Of a stretch of DNA of 64,000 nt, positions 44,119 to 53,522 are shown piece by piece (position 1 is the stretch's first letter; each line of letters begins with the position of its first letter). Origin of the DNA: Hahella sp. KA22 (GTDB lineage Bacteria > Pseudomonadota > Gammaproteobacteria > Pseudomonadales > Oleiphilaceae). The position numbers and the translations under genes were made by a program. The stretch is from the NCBI RefSeq assembly GCF_004135205.1, contig NZ_CP035490.1, positions 4,817,644-4,881,643 on the forward strand. The letters run 5' to 3'. The notes beneath the pieces are model-generated. The model had not been told where the DNA came from and searched no databases. It worked only from the letters and a program-made list of their open reading frames with translations.

Positions 44119-46158
44119 ATGTCAATTATCGACCGGCTTCTCTCCGGCGACTATATGCCTCATGGTCACTGTCTGCTCTGGCAATATGATCTGCTGATCA
44201 TGCATGTGGGATCGGATCTGGTTATCGCCGTCTCCTATTTCAGCATCCCCCTGGCTCTGTTGTATTTCATTTATCGCAAACGGCAATTCGAACTGAATTG
44301 GACACTCGCCCTGTTCGCCTGCTTCATCCTGTTTTGCGGGATGACTCACGTCATGGAAATCATCAATGTCTGGAACGGGTACTACTACGCGGAAGGCGCC
44401 ATCAAGGTCGCGACAGCGCTGGTTTCCGCCATTACCGCCATTGTCGTTTGGCCCCTGTTGCCGAAGATCACCCAGCTCCCTTCCTTCAATGAATGGCGCG
44501 AACTCACAGATAGTTTGCAGAACAAGCTGGCGTTGAGCAGCTTGCGCAGTGATGAACTTACCCAGGTAAAAGCCTATCTGGAAGAACAGGTAGCGCAGCG
44601 CACGGAAGAGCTGCAGAATCTCAACCGCCGCCTGGAGCGCGAGAATATCGAGCGTCGACTCGCGGAAGAACGCGCCAACACAATCAGCAACGCTGTCGGT
44701 TATGGCCTGGTGGTGGTCAACAGCGATGGCCTGATCCAGTCCTTCAACTCCGTCCTGACAGAAATGTTGGGATATTCCAAAGATGAGCTGAAACAGCAGC
44801 CGATCGAACTGCTATTGCCGGAAAGCATCCGCCACCAGCACCAAATCCAACGCAACGCCTACTTGAAACGCCCGGAAACCCGCAAGATGGGTGTCGGCCG
44901 GGACTTGTGGGCGCGGCATAAGAATGGCGGCCAGATCCCCGTGGAAGTCGGTCTGACCGCCGTCCACGAGCATGACACCCACACCATTATCGCCACTGTC
45001 ATCGACATCACCGAACGCAAGCGCATGCAGGAGCAAATCGAACAGGCGCACCAGAAATACATCCGTGAAACCAATGAAATCCAAAAAGCGCTGAAAGAAA
45101 GCGAAGCGAAGTTCCGCACCATCGCAGAAACCCTGCCCGGCGTGGTCTGGATGTCCGCCCCCGGACTGGACCGCATCTACTTCATCAACCGCCGCTACGA
45201 GGAAATCTGGGGGCGCAGTTGCCAATCTTTGTATGAAAATCCCAGGGGCTTTATCGACGCCATCGTGCCGGAGGACCGCGATCGCATCATTAAAGGACTG
45301 GAAAGACACAAGCAGGGAGAATGGACCCATAGTTATCGCATCATCGACGCCTGGGGCTCACTGCGCTATATCGAAGACAAAGGGCATGGCGTGCTGGACG
45401 ACGATGGACGGCTCATTTGCCTGATCGGCATGGCGGCGGACGTCACGGAGCAGATCAAACACAAGGAAGCGTTGTTGCGCTCAAATCAGGAGCTGGACGA
45501 TTTCGCCTATATCGCCTCCCATGACCTGAAGGAGCCTCTGCGCGGCATCAGCAACTACGCTTCCTTTCTAATAGAAGATTATCAAGACAGACTGGACGAC
45601 AGCGGCCGTCAAATGCTGCAAAGTCTGGTGCGCCTGACCAGCCGCATGGAACGCCTGATCACAGAATTGTTGCATTACTCCCGCCTGGGTAGAACCGAAC
45701 TGTCCATAGAAAGCTGCAACCTGAACACGGTCGTCATCGAAGTGATCGAGACGCTGGAGCCGCGCCTTAATGAATTGGGGGTCGCCTGCCGAATCGCCAA
45801 CAAACTGCCGGAAATAAAATGCGACCGCGTCAGAGTGGCGGAAGTGTTCCGCAACCTCATCACCAACTCCATGAAGTATAACGACAAAGAGGAAAAATGG
45901 GTCACTGTGGGCAGCTTTGAGGAAAACTCTCAACACATTTTTTACGTCAAGGATAACGGCATAGGCATCAGCTCCAATCTGTATGAGAAGATTTTCAAGA
46001 TCTTCAAACGCCTCCATCCCCAGGATAAATATGGCGGCACCGGCGTCGGCCTGACCATTGTGAAAAAAATCGTGGAGCGCCATGGCGGCCGAATCTGGCT
46101 GGACTCCTCCAACGGCGAAGGCACCACCTTTTACTTCACTTTAGACAGTCAGAGCTAA
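44119..46158 (+). CDS. histidine kinase with ethylene-receptor-like membrane domain and two PAS domains
   Basis: Of its 679 residues, about 25-130 hold three membrane helices with HVGSDLVIAVSYFSIPLALL and FILFCGMTH. These match the ethylene-binding domain of ETR1-type receptors, including the Asp and Pro of helix 1 and the Cu(I)-ligand Cys and His (CGxTH) of helix 2. A coiled coil follows (about 150-190), then two PAS domains (about 190-310 and 330-450), HisKA (FAYIASHDLKEPLRGIS) and HATPase (GIGISSNLYEKIF, GGTGVGLTIVKKI). It is the third gene of the 41.9-46.2 kb operon and likely phosphorylates both upstream receiver proteins. Confidence 0.9.
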   Translation: MSIIDRLLSGDYMPHGHCLLWQYDLLIMHVGSDLVIAVSYFSIPLALLYFIYRKRQFELNWTLALFACFILFCGMTHVMEIINVWNGYYYAEGAIKVATALVSAITAIVVWPLLPKITQLPSFNEWRELTDSLQNKLALSSLRSDELTQVKAYLEEQVAQRTEELQNLNRRLERENIERRLAEERANTISNAVGYGLVVVNSDGLIQSFNSVLTEMLGYSKDELKQQPIELLLPESIRHQHQIQRNAYLKRPETRKMGVGRDLWARHKNGGQIPVEVGLTAVHEHDTHTIIATVIDITERKRMQEQIEQAHQKYIRETNEIQKALKESEAKFRTIAETLPGVVWMSAPGLDRIYFINRRYEEIWGRSCQSLYENPRGFIDAIVPEDRDRIIKGLERHKQGEWTHSYRIIDAWGSLRYIEDKGHGVLDDDGRLICLIGMAADVTEQIKHKEALLRSNQELDDFAYIASHDLKEPLRGISNYASFLIEDYQDRLDDSGRQMLQSLVRLTSRMERLITELLHYSRLGRTELSIESCNLNTVVIEVIETLEPRLNELGVACRIANKLPEIKCDRVRVAEVFRNLITNSMKYNDKEEKWVTVGSFEENSQHIFYVKDNGIGISSNLYEKIFKIFKRLHPQDKYGGTGVGLTIVKKIVERHGGRIWLDSSNGEGTTFYFTLDSQS

Positions 46159-46316
46159 CCTTAACGCAGTTCACAAAAACGTGCGTCCTCACCCGTTCGG
46201 GTGAAATGAACGACGTTTATTTATGGAATACTTTGTCAGGTCCTCCCCGTTGAAGGAGTGCGTTAGCGCGGAAGGATCACACACAAAACAAAAATAACAT
46301 GACAAGGATACTCCCC

Positions 46317-47939
46317 ATGAACGTCACGTTACGATCCGTTCTGTTATGGACCCTGTTAGCGCTTGGCTGGTCCAGTCTCGCCAGCGCCAATATCTGCGTC
46401 AATTTTGACCTGCCTGATCACACCGATTATCGCTTTAACGACAACATCAAGGTCACCGCCCACGACGGTCTTTCTCTCGACGCCAACCTGTTCATCCCCA
46501 ATACGCCGCCTCCGGCTGGCGGCTACCCTACCGTGATTTTCATCAACAGCTGGGTGTTGGACGAGCATGAATACTTTCTGCAAGCGGCCAAATATGCAGA
46601 AAGAGGCTATCAGGCGCTGAGCTACAGTTCCCGGGGCTGGGGCTGTTCCGAGGGCATGGTGGATGTAGCCGGCCCCAACGATATGGCGGACCTGTCAGCC
46701 ATGGTGGATTGGCTGTTGGCCAATACCCAGGCCGATCCCAACGCTATCGGCGTCACCGGCATTTCCTACGGCTCGGGCATCAGCCTGTTAGGGCTGGCTC
46801 ATGAGCCGCGCATCAAAACCGCCGTCGCCATGAGCACCTGGGGAGATTTGGTAGAGTCCCTGTACGCGCAGCAAACACCACGTTTGTTCTGGGGCTTTTT
46901 CCTCGTGTCCAGCGGCCTGATCACCGCCAATATGGACCCTGCTATCGCGCAAAAATATCGCAACCTGGTGGAGCATAAAAATATCCCGGAAACCATGGCC
47001 TGGGGCTATGAACGTTCCCCCTCCCGCGTCGTGGATCAGATCAACGCTCGCCAGGCGCCGGTATATCTGGCCAACAGCTTTGGCGACAACCTGTTCCAAC
47101 CAAACAATCTGCTACGCTTCTTCGAACAGCTCAGCGGGCCCAAGCGTCTGGATCTGAATCAGGGCACGCACGCTTCCGCAGAAGGACTCGGCTTGCTTGG
47201 CATTCCCAACTATACCTGGGACAACGCAAGAGACTGGTTTGACTATTGGCTGAAAGGCGAAGATACCGGCATCATGGCGCGCCCTCCCCTGACCATGCTG
47301 ACCGACCTCAAACACAAGCGGGAAGAATACGCCGCGTGGCCCATCCCCGGCGCGCAAACACGCACGTTGTATATGCACCCTAGAGGACTGCTCAGCAACG
47401 GCGGCTTATCAAACGCTCAATACGATTCCTGGTTGACTCGCACCAACACGATCTATTCCGGGCTCGATTCCGGCGCCAGCACCGGCATTCCCCTTCTGTC
47501 CGCACTGCTGGATGGGCTGGGCCTGCCGGTTTACGCCTCCATGCCGCTGATCAATCGCGTTCATGGCATCGTCTATCAGAGCGGCGCGCTATCCGAAACA
47601 CTGAAAATTCGTGGAATGGCGAAAATCCATCTGAATATCGAACCCAGCTACAACAAGGTGCAGTTAAATGCCTATCTGTACGACGTCGATGCGCTGGGCG
47701 TAGGCAAACTGATTACCCATGCGCCGGCCACGCTGCACGACGCCACGCCCTGGCGGGACCAGAGTCTGGACATGGAGTTGACGGCGGCGGCTTACGATGT
47801 GCCCGCTGGACATCGCATCGCCATTGCCTTCGATACCTTCGATATTCTTTACGGCCCGCCGACGTTGACGCCTTACGCCGTCAGCTTCCGCCATAGCAAC
47901 GTCGCACAGTCTTATCTGGAACTGCCGGAAGCACCCTGA
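46317..47939 (+). CDS. secreted CocE/NonD-type (X-Pro peptidase S15-like) hydrolase
   Basis: The ATG at 46317 is preferred because AAGGA lies nine bases upstream and it starts a signal peptide (NVTLRSVLLWTLLALGWSS, cleavage near SANA); an ATG six codons earlier lacks a ribosome site. The alpha/beta-hydrolase core has the nucleophile elbow GISYGSG, an oxyanion region near INSWVLDEHEYF, and SYSSRGWGCSEG. The C-terminal jelly-roll fits the X-Pro dipeptidyl-peptidase C-terminal domain. Substrate unknown: ester or peptide. It is alone on its transcript. Confidence 0.8.
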   Translation: MNVTLRSVLLWTLLALGWSSLASANICVNFDLPDHTDYRFNDNIKVTAHDGLSLDANLFIPNTPPPAGGYPTVIFINSWVLDEHEYFLQAAKYAERGYQALSYSSRGWGCSEGMVDVAGPNDMADLSAMVDWLLANTQADPNAIGVTGISYGSGISLLGLAHEPRIKTAVAMSTWGDLVESLYAQQTPRLFWGFFLVSSGLITANMDPAIAQKYRNLVEHKNIPETMAWGYERSPSRVVDQINARQAPVYLANSFGDNLFQPNNLLRFFEQLSGPKRLDLNQGTHASAEGLGLLGIPNYTWDNARDWFDYWLKGEDTGIMARPPLTMLTDLKHKREEYAAWPIPGAQTRTLYMHPRGLLSNGGLSNAQYDSWLTRTNTIYSGLDSGASTGIPLLSALLDGLGLPVYASMPLINRVHGIVYQSGALSETLKIRGMAKIHLNIEPSYNKVQLNAYLYDVDALGVGKLITHAPATLHDATPWRDQSLDMELTAAAYDVPAGHRIAIAFDTFDILYGPPTLTPYAVSFRHSNVAQSYLELPEAP

Positions 47940-48157
47940 CGCCGCTCACGTCTTTCGCGAATCAATCCGGTCCTTATGGGGCCGGATGCGCAAAAACATC
48001 TGGAAATTTCCTACACGATTTCATAGGCCTCGCCTACACTTTCCTAATTAAAAACAAATCTGGCCCGCCAGCGGTAGCTGCTGAAGTCTTGGTCACGGCC
48101 GCGATCCAATCGCATTGACAGCGGTAACAACCTCAAGAAGAAGGCAAGGTACGCAAC

Positions 48158-50731
48158 ATGACGCTCAGACTCCGACCTCTACTCTGTTCCACGCTTTTTG
48201 TGCTTCTCAATTGCATCGCTTCTCTCTCCCTCGCCGCTACTGCGGTAAACGACTCCTATATCGTCAACCCCGGCGACGGACAGGAGAAACTGGTCGTCAC
48301 TTACAACGACACCATCGACATCAGCACGCAGGAAGCAATAAATGCAGCCAAAATTACCAACGTATCCGCGCTGAGCAATAGCTCCGCAGGTAGCGTAGCA
48401 ATCGACACAGATGACAATTTGTCCGTCAATTTCGTGCCAAACCCTTCGTTTTCTGGAACTGTCACCTTCACTTACACCTTACAAGACATCCGAGGGACCA
48501 GCACAGCCACAGTTACGGTGGACCTGACGGTAGAGGCTGGCAGTCTGCAGGCGTTGAACGATAAGTATTTGGCGGGAAGAGAAGCCATCACTATCTTTCC
48601 TCTGGAAAACGACGTCAAACCCAGCGGCAATCCCACTGAGTTTACTATTGATACTCCCGAACAAGGCTCCATTACCCAACTGAGCGGCATCAGCGGGCTT
48701 TACAAATACACGCCTCCCAGCGACTTAACCGAACCAACCGACGTCGTACTCAACTACACCGTCACTTACGAAGGCGTTGGCAGTAGTTCTGCTACCGTCA
48801 CCATATCCATCGATCCTGATTCAGAACCGTTACTGGCGGGCGCTAAAGACGAGGAGCAAGAACAGCTTGCAGGAGTGCTGCAGGCCGCCTGCGACGCCAA
48901 CTCCGCCGGCATTGTCAGAGAGACGGACGCCACTTTCCAGGCTACCTGTAACGCGCTCGCCGCATTGAGCGATTCCGAAAGAGCGGATGCGCTGGAACAA
49001 ATTCTGCTGCGCCAGATCGGCGCTCAGGCTGGCGCAATGAAAGAAGCCGCTGCGTCACAGGTAAAAAGCTTGGGCGACCGACTCAGCAATCTACGCAACG
49101 GATCTACCGGTTTGAGCCTGGTAGGGCTGCAGACTGAAGTACAAGGCCAGAATTTCAGCGTCGGCAGGTTACTGGGCGTCACAGGAACCGGCGGCGGCGC
49201 TGGGGATGACGAGACTATGTTCGCCGACAATCGCCTGGGCGTATTTTTAAGCGGCTCTTTGATATTCGGCGACGCTGACGCCCACGGCGATCAGCGCGCA
49301 TACGATTATGACGCGCAACAACTGCTCGCCGGCGTCGACTATCGCTTCACCAACAAACTGATCCTCGGCATTTCCGCCGGATACACCACCACAGACAGCG
49401 AAGAAAACAACTCCGTCACCAAGCTGGAGACCGATACCTGGAACCTCGCCTTCTACGGTAACTATTATCCCCGGGACAATTGGTATTTTGACTGGATCGC
49501 CGGCTACGGCGGAGTTTCTATCGACTCCACTCGCGCCGTCAATTTCCCTGGCGTCACTTCGACCTCCAAAGGCGATACCGATGGCGATCAATGGAACGCC
49601 GCCATGGGAACCGGCATCAATTATCAGGTTCAACAATGGCAGGTCGACGCCTTCCTCAACATCGAATACCGCACGGTTAATGTGGACGCTTACAGCGAAA
49701 GCAATGACGCAGGCTTAGGACTGGACGTGATGGAATACTCCACAGACCTCATGACCGGCACCCTTGGCGCACGGGTCAGTCAGGCGTTGAGTTACAACTT
49801 CGGCGTGCTGATTCCACAACTGGAGTTGGCGTTCGTAAATGAGTTAAAAAACGATCCCACCGAAATCGAAGCGCAGTTATCGATCTTCCCAGAAGCAGGT
49901 TCGTTCAAACTGCAAACCGAGGAAGCGGATAAAACTTATATGAACGCGGGCCTGTCGCTCACCGGCGTTTTCAAAAGCGGCACATCCGCCTATGTTCGCT
50001 ACGGAACCGACTTCGCCCGCGATAATCTGTCCACCGATGTCTGGCAGGCAGGCGTGCGTATGGAGCTGGGCGGTCCACAAGCGGAAAGCGGCGTATTCCA
50101 TACTCTTGAAGGACAATCCATCGCCCCGGGCATTATGTTAGGCACCTTAGGCGCAGGCATCAGCGTCACTATTCCACTGCATGACCTGAGCTGGAATATG
50201 CGCGGCATGGTCAACAGCTTCTCACACTCGGTTGATCGCTCCCTGGACGATGTGGACTACGATATTGATATCGATCTGGAGTCCTACGGCCTCATCATGG
50301 ACTGGCACCCCTTCGAAGGCGGCTTCCGAGTCAGCGGCGGTTTGTTCTCCAACCGCAATGAATTCACCGGTACCGCGACCCCAACAGAAAATGTGGAAAT
50401 CGGGGACTTTACCTTTACCCCCGAACAGGTTGGCACTCTGCACGCCAAGATCGACTATGATCGCGCCATCTCGCCTTATCTGGGCATTGGCTGGGGCAAT
50501 GCCGTAGCGCCGACAAAGGGATGGGGCTTTAACGCAGATTTGGGGGTATTGTTTACCGACACCGCCCAGGCTCACCTGTCGGCGGATAGCCCCGCAGCAG
50601 ACGCCAACCCTGCGCTGAAGGCGCAGTTGGAGAGTGAGCTGGCGAAAGAAGAAGCCAATATCAATGACGATGATCTGGATAACGCCAAGTACTGGCCAGT
50701 CATCGCCATTGGCGTCTCGTATCAATTCTAG
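48158..50731 (+). CDS. autotransporter (type Va-like) with cadherin/Ig-like passenger
   Basis: This 857-residue protein has a signal peptide (about 1-26), two bacterial Ig/cadherin-like repeats (FVPNPSFSGTVTFTYTLQDI and YKYTPPSDLTEPTDVVLNYT, about 30-225), a helical Ala-rich linker (about 235-330), and an about 280-residue beta-barrel (GVFLSGSLIFGDADAHG, LLAGVDYRFTNKLILGISAG). The later part, with YDIDIDLESYG, may be additional barrel or export-linked sequence. It ends in aromatic-terminated GVSYQF, as in outer-membrane barrels. The passenger is short and has no visible enzymatic motif, so adhesion is a possible role. Confidence 0.8.
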   Translation: MTLRLRPLLCSTLFVLLNCIASLSLAATAVNDSYIVNPGDGQEKLVVTYNDTIDISTQEAINAAKITNVSALSNSSAGSVAIDTDDNLSVNFVPNPSFSGTVTFTYTLQDIRGTSTATVTVDLTVEAGSLQALNDKYLAGREAITIFPLENDVKPSGNPTEFTIDTPEQGSITQLSGISGLYKYTPPSDLTEPTDVVLNYTVTYEGVGSSSATVTISIDPDSEPLLAGAKDEEQEQLAGVLQAACDANSAGIVRETDATFQATCNALAALSDSERADALEQILLRQIGAQAGAMKEAAASQVKSLGDRLSNLRNGSTGLSLVGLQTEVQGQNFSVGRLLGVTGTGGGAGDDETMFADNRLGVFLSGSLIFGDADAHGDQRAYDYDAQQLLAGVDYRFTNKLILGISAGYTTTDSEENNSVTKLETDTWNLAFYGNYYPRDNWYFDWIAGYGGVSIDSTRAVNFPGVTSTSKGDTDGDQWNAAMGTGINYQVQQWQVDAFLNIEYRTVNVDAYSESNDAGLGLDVMEYSTDLMTGTLGARVSQALSYNFGVLIPQLELAFVNELKNDPTEIEAQLSIFPEAGSFKLQTEEADKTYMNAGLSLTGVFKSGTSAYVRYGTDFARDNLSTDVWQAGVRMELGGPQAESGVFHTLEGQSIAPGIMLGTLGAGISVTIPLHDLSWNMRGMVNSFSHSVDRSLDDVDYDIDIDLESYGLIMDWHPFEGGFRVSGGLFSNRNEFTGTATPTENVEIGDFTFTPEQVGTLHAKIDYDRAISPYLGIGWGNAVAPTKGWGFNADLGVLFTDTAQAHLSADSPAADANPALKAQLESELAKEEANINDDDLDNAKYWPVIAIGVSYQF

Positions 50732-50896
50732 TCTGCGCCCGATCTCTCCCCGGCGACGCGCCCACCGGCGCGCCGCCGCGTCAACGGACAGGAGGCGGAA
50801 GACTCCTTGACAAGTTCAGCGCCGCCAACTGAACTTTCTATAAGCGTCAATGATCAACCGGCCGTCTCGGCGGCGGCCAGTAACGCATGATAAAGG

Positions 50897-53521
50897 ATGG
50901 CGAACATCAGACCTCAATCAGGCAATGTACTTTGGGCCTCCGTCGCCCCTCTGTTCAGACGCCGCCTGCTTGCAGCCTGGGGCGTATTGATCGCCAGTCT
51001 GGCCATGGTGGTTCTCGCCGCCGGCGTTATCCGCAATCAGGAACAACTCAGCGCCGAGCGACAGTTCCAACTCTATGTCGATGAGGTTTCCTCTCTGATT
51101 ACCCAGCGCATGCGCGACCATGAGCAGATTCTGCTCGGCGGCGGCGCGCTGTTCAAAGCCAGCAATGAAGTAAGGCGCGACGAGTGGCGTGTTTACATCG
51201 AAAGTCTCAACCTGAATAAGAACTATCCCGGCATTCTCGGCGTAGGCTACTCCGTCGTCATCCCCAGGAGCCAACTCGCCCAACATATCGCAACAGTAAG
51301 AGCTGAAGGATTTCCCAACTATGTCGTCAAACCTCAGGGCGATCGGGAAATTTACTCCGCTATTATTTATCTGGAGCCTTTTCTGGGGCGCAACCTGGCC
51401 GCATTCGGTTACGACATGATGTCCGAGGAAACCCGCGCCGCCGCTATGCGGCAAGCTGCTTCATCAGCGGAAACCGCCCTGTCCGGCAAGGTCACGCTGG
51501 TGCAGGAGACCCATGGAAAAGTGCAGTCAGGATTTCTTATGTACGTCCCCATTTACGCCAAAGGCGTTGTGCCGGAAACAGAGCAGGCGCGCTGGCGCGC
51601 CCTGCAAGGCTTCGTGTACAGCCCCTATCGCATTGACGATTTAATGGCCGGCATCCTTGGGCCGCGTCGACTGCAGATTTCATTCCGCATCTATGACAAC
51701 ACAACCATCAGTGACGAAACACTGATGTTCGAAACCGAAGAAAACGACTTTCAAACGGGCCTGCAGGAGATAGAAATTTCGACTCCTCCCAAGTATTCCG
51801 CTACCCGCACTCTGACTTTCTATCAACACGACTGGACAGTCGTGTTTGAGAACACGCCAGCGTTTGAAGCCAACGCCATTACGCATTTGGATAAGCTGGT
51901 AGTGGGGTTAGGTGGAGTGGTCAGTCTCTTGCTGACGCTGCTGGTCTGGTTCCTGTCATTTCGGCGGGAGCAGGCGCTGGAGCTGGCCAAACGCATGACG
52001 CAAACCATTCGCGACAACGAGACCCGTCTACGCCAGAGCGAAGAGCGCTACCAGTTGGCGGTGCGCGGCTCCAATGACGGGATCTGGGACTGGAACCTGC
52101 AAACCGGCCACATGTATTACGCTCCGCGTTTCCAGGCACTGCTCGGTTATGAGGAAGGCAGTTTCAGCAACACATTCACTGAGTTTGAGCAGAAAATTCA
52201 TCCCCAGGACAAAAACCCGGTTCTGCAGGCCATCAAGGCCCATCTGGAAAGCGAATCGCCCTATGACATCATGCATCGTTTGCTGACCCGCTCCGGTGAA
52301 TGGCGCTGGTTTCGCTCTCGGGGCGCCGCCATTCGCAACAAAGAGAATGTCGCCATCAGAATGGCTGGCTCAATCTCCGACATCCACCAGCAAAAAATGG
52401 CGGAAGCGGAGGCGGAAGAACATGCGCAACATACCCAGGCGATTCTCAATAATATCAACGACGGCATCATCACTGTGGATGAGATTGGCTTCATTGCTTC
52501 CTTCAATCGGGCGGCGGAGCGCATCTTCCACTACAACGCGGACTCCGTCATCGGCTACAACCTTAAACGATTATTCGCCAACTATTCCGACGATGACGCC
52601 TCGGAAACCATGTCGGACTACCTATCCGCCTCCATACGCAGCGACGCCAGCGGCGAAGAGCATGAGATAGAGGGCGTACGCCAAAACGGCGAGCGCTTCC
52701 CCGTGGGTATATCCGTATCGGAAGTACACCGCAGATCAGAACGTTTGTTTATTGTGGTGGTGCGCGACATTACCGAGCGCAAACGCGTCGATCGTATGAA
52801 AAATGAGTTTATTTCCACTGTCAGCCATGAACTGCGCACTCCATTAACCTCTATCACCGGCGCACTCAGTCTCCTGTTAAACGGCGCTGTGGGCCAGCCG
52901 ACAGAAGAATTTGCCCGTTTTCTGCAAATCGCCTACAAAAACAGTCAGCGACTCGCCCTGCTGATCAATGACCTATTGGACATGGAGAAAATCACCGCAG
53001 GCGGCGTGAAATACAGCTTTTCCATCGAACCGGTGATGCCGCTGGTGGAACAGTCCATTGACACAAATCTGGTTTATGGACAACAGCATGAGGTGGAGTA
53101 TCAGATCTCCCACCGTGAAGACGGGAGTCTCGTGAACGTTGATCCATTGCGGTTTCAGCAAATATTGGCCAACTTTCTCTCCAACGCCGCCAAATTCTCT
53201 CCGCAGGGCTCAACGGTGGACATATCAGTGCAACGCCGGGAGAACTACGTGCGTATCTCCGTCACAGACCGCGGCCCTGGCATTCCGCCGGAGTTTTATA
53301 CCCGTATCTTCAAGAAATTTTCCCAGGCTGACTCCTCCGATCGCCGCCAAAAAGGCGGCACCGGACTGGGCTTATTTATATCCAGAGAACTGGCTAAAGG
53401 AATGCATGGCCGGATTGATTTCGAATCTGAAGTCGGTAAAGGCGCGACTTTTTATGTGGAGCTGCCCCTCGCGCCAGACTCGGCTCAAGACGCTGTCGCA
53501 CCTGAACCGGAGGAAGCCTGA
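50897..53521 (+). CDS. CHASE-PAS-PAS sensor histidine kinase
   Basis: Of its 874 residues, a membrane helix (about 25-47) precedes an extracytoplasmic CHASE domain (about 85-290; GVGYSVVIPR, VVKPQGDREIYSAIIYLEPF, AFGYDMMSEETRAAAM). A second helix (about 330-352) leads to two PAS domains, HisKA (FISTVSHELRTPLTSITGAL) and HATPase (GPGIPPEFYTRIFKKFSQAD, GGTGLGLFISREL). There is no receiver domain. CHASE domains sense small periplasmic ligands. It is convergent with the Ser/Thr kinase gene, one base apart. Confidence 0.92.
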   Translation: MANIRPQSGNVLWASVAPLFRRRLLAAWGVLIASLAMVVLAAGVIRNQEQLSAERQFQLYVDEVSSLITQRMRDHEQILLGGGALFKASNEVRRDEWRVYIESLNLNKNYPGILGVGYSVVIPRSQLAQHIATVRAEGFPNYVVKPQGDREIYSAIIYLEPFLGRNLAAFGYDMMSEETRAAAMRQAASSAETALSGKVTLVQETHGKVQSGFLMYVPIYAKGVVPETEQARWRALQGFVYSPYRIDDLMAGILGPRRLQISFRIYDNTTISDETLMFETEENDFQTGLQEIEISTPPKYSATRTLTFYQHDWTVVFENTPAFEANAITHLDKLVVGLGGVVSLLLTLLVWFLSFRREQALELAKRMTQTIRDNETRLRQSEERYQLAVRGSNDGIWDWNLQTGHMYYAPRFQALLGYEEGSFSNTFTEFEQKIHPQDKNPVLQAIKAHLESESPYDIMHRLLTRSGEWRWFRSRGAAIRNKENVAIRMAGSISDIHQQKMAEAEAEEHAQHTQAILNNINDGIITVDEIGFIASFNRAAERIFHYNADSVIGYNLKRLFANYSDDDASETMSDYLSASIRSDASGEEHEIEGVRQNGERFPVGISVSEVHRRSERLFIVVVRDITERKRVDRMKNEFISTVSHELRTPLTSITGALSLLLNGAVGQPTEEFARFLQIAYKNSQRLALLINDLLDMEKITAGGVKYSFSIEPVMPLVEQSIDTNLVYGQQHEVEYQISHREDGSLVNVDPLRFQQILANFLSNAAKFSPQGSTVDISVQRRENYVRISVTDRGPGIPPEFYTRIFKKFSQADSSDRRQKGGTGLGLFISRELAKGMHGRIDFESEVGKGATFYVELPLAPDSAQDAVAPEPEEA

Positions 53522-53522
53522 G

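Noticed and set aside
46193-46207. TCACCCG/CGGGTGA hairpin after the histidine kinase as a terminator
   Set aside because: The stem is present but no T-run follows, so termination is not supported.
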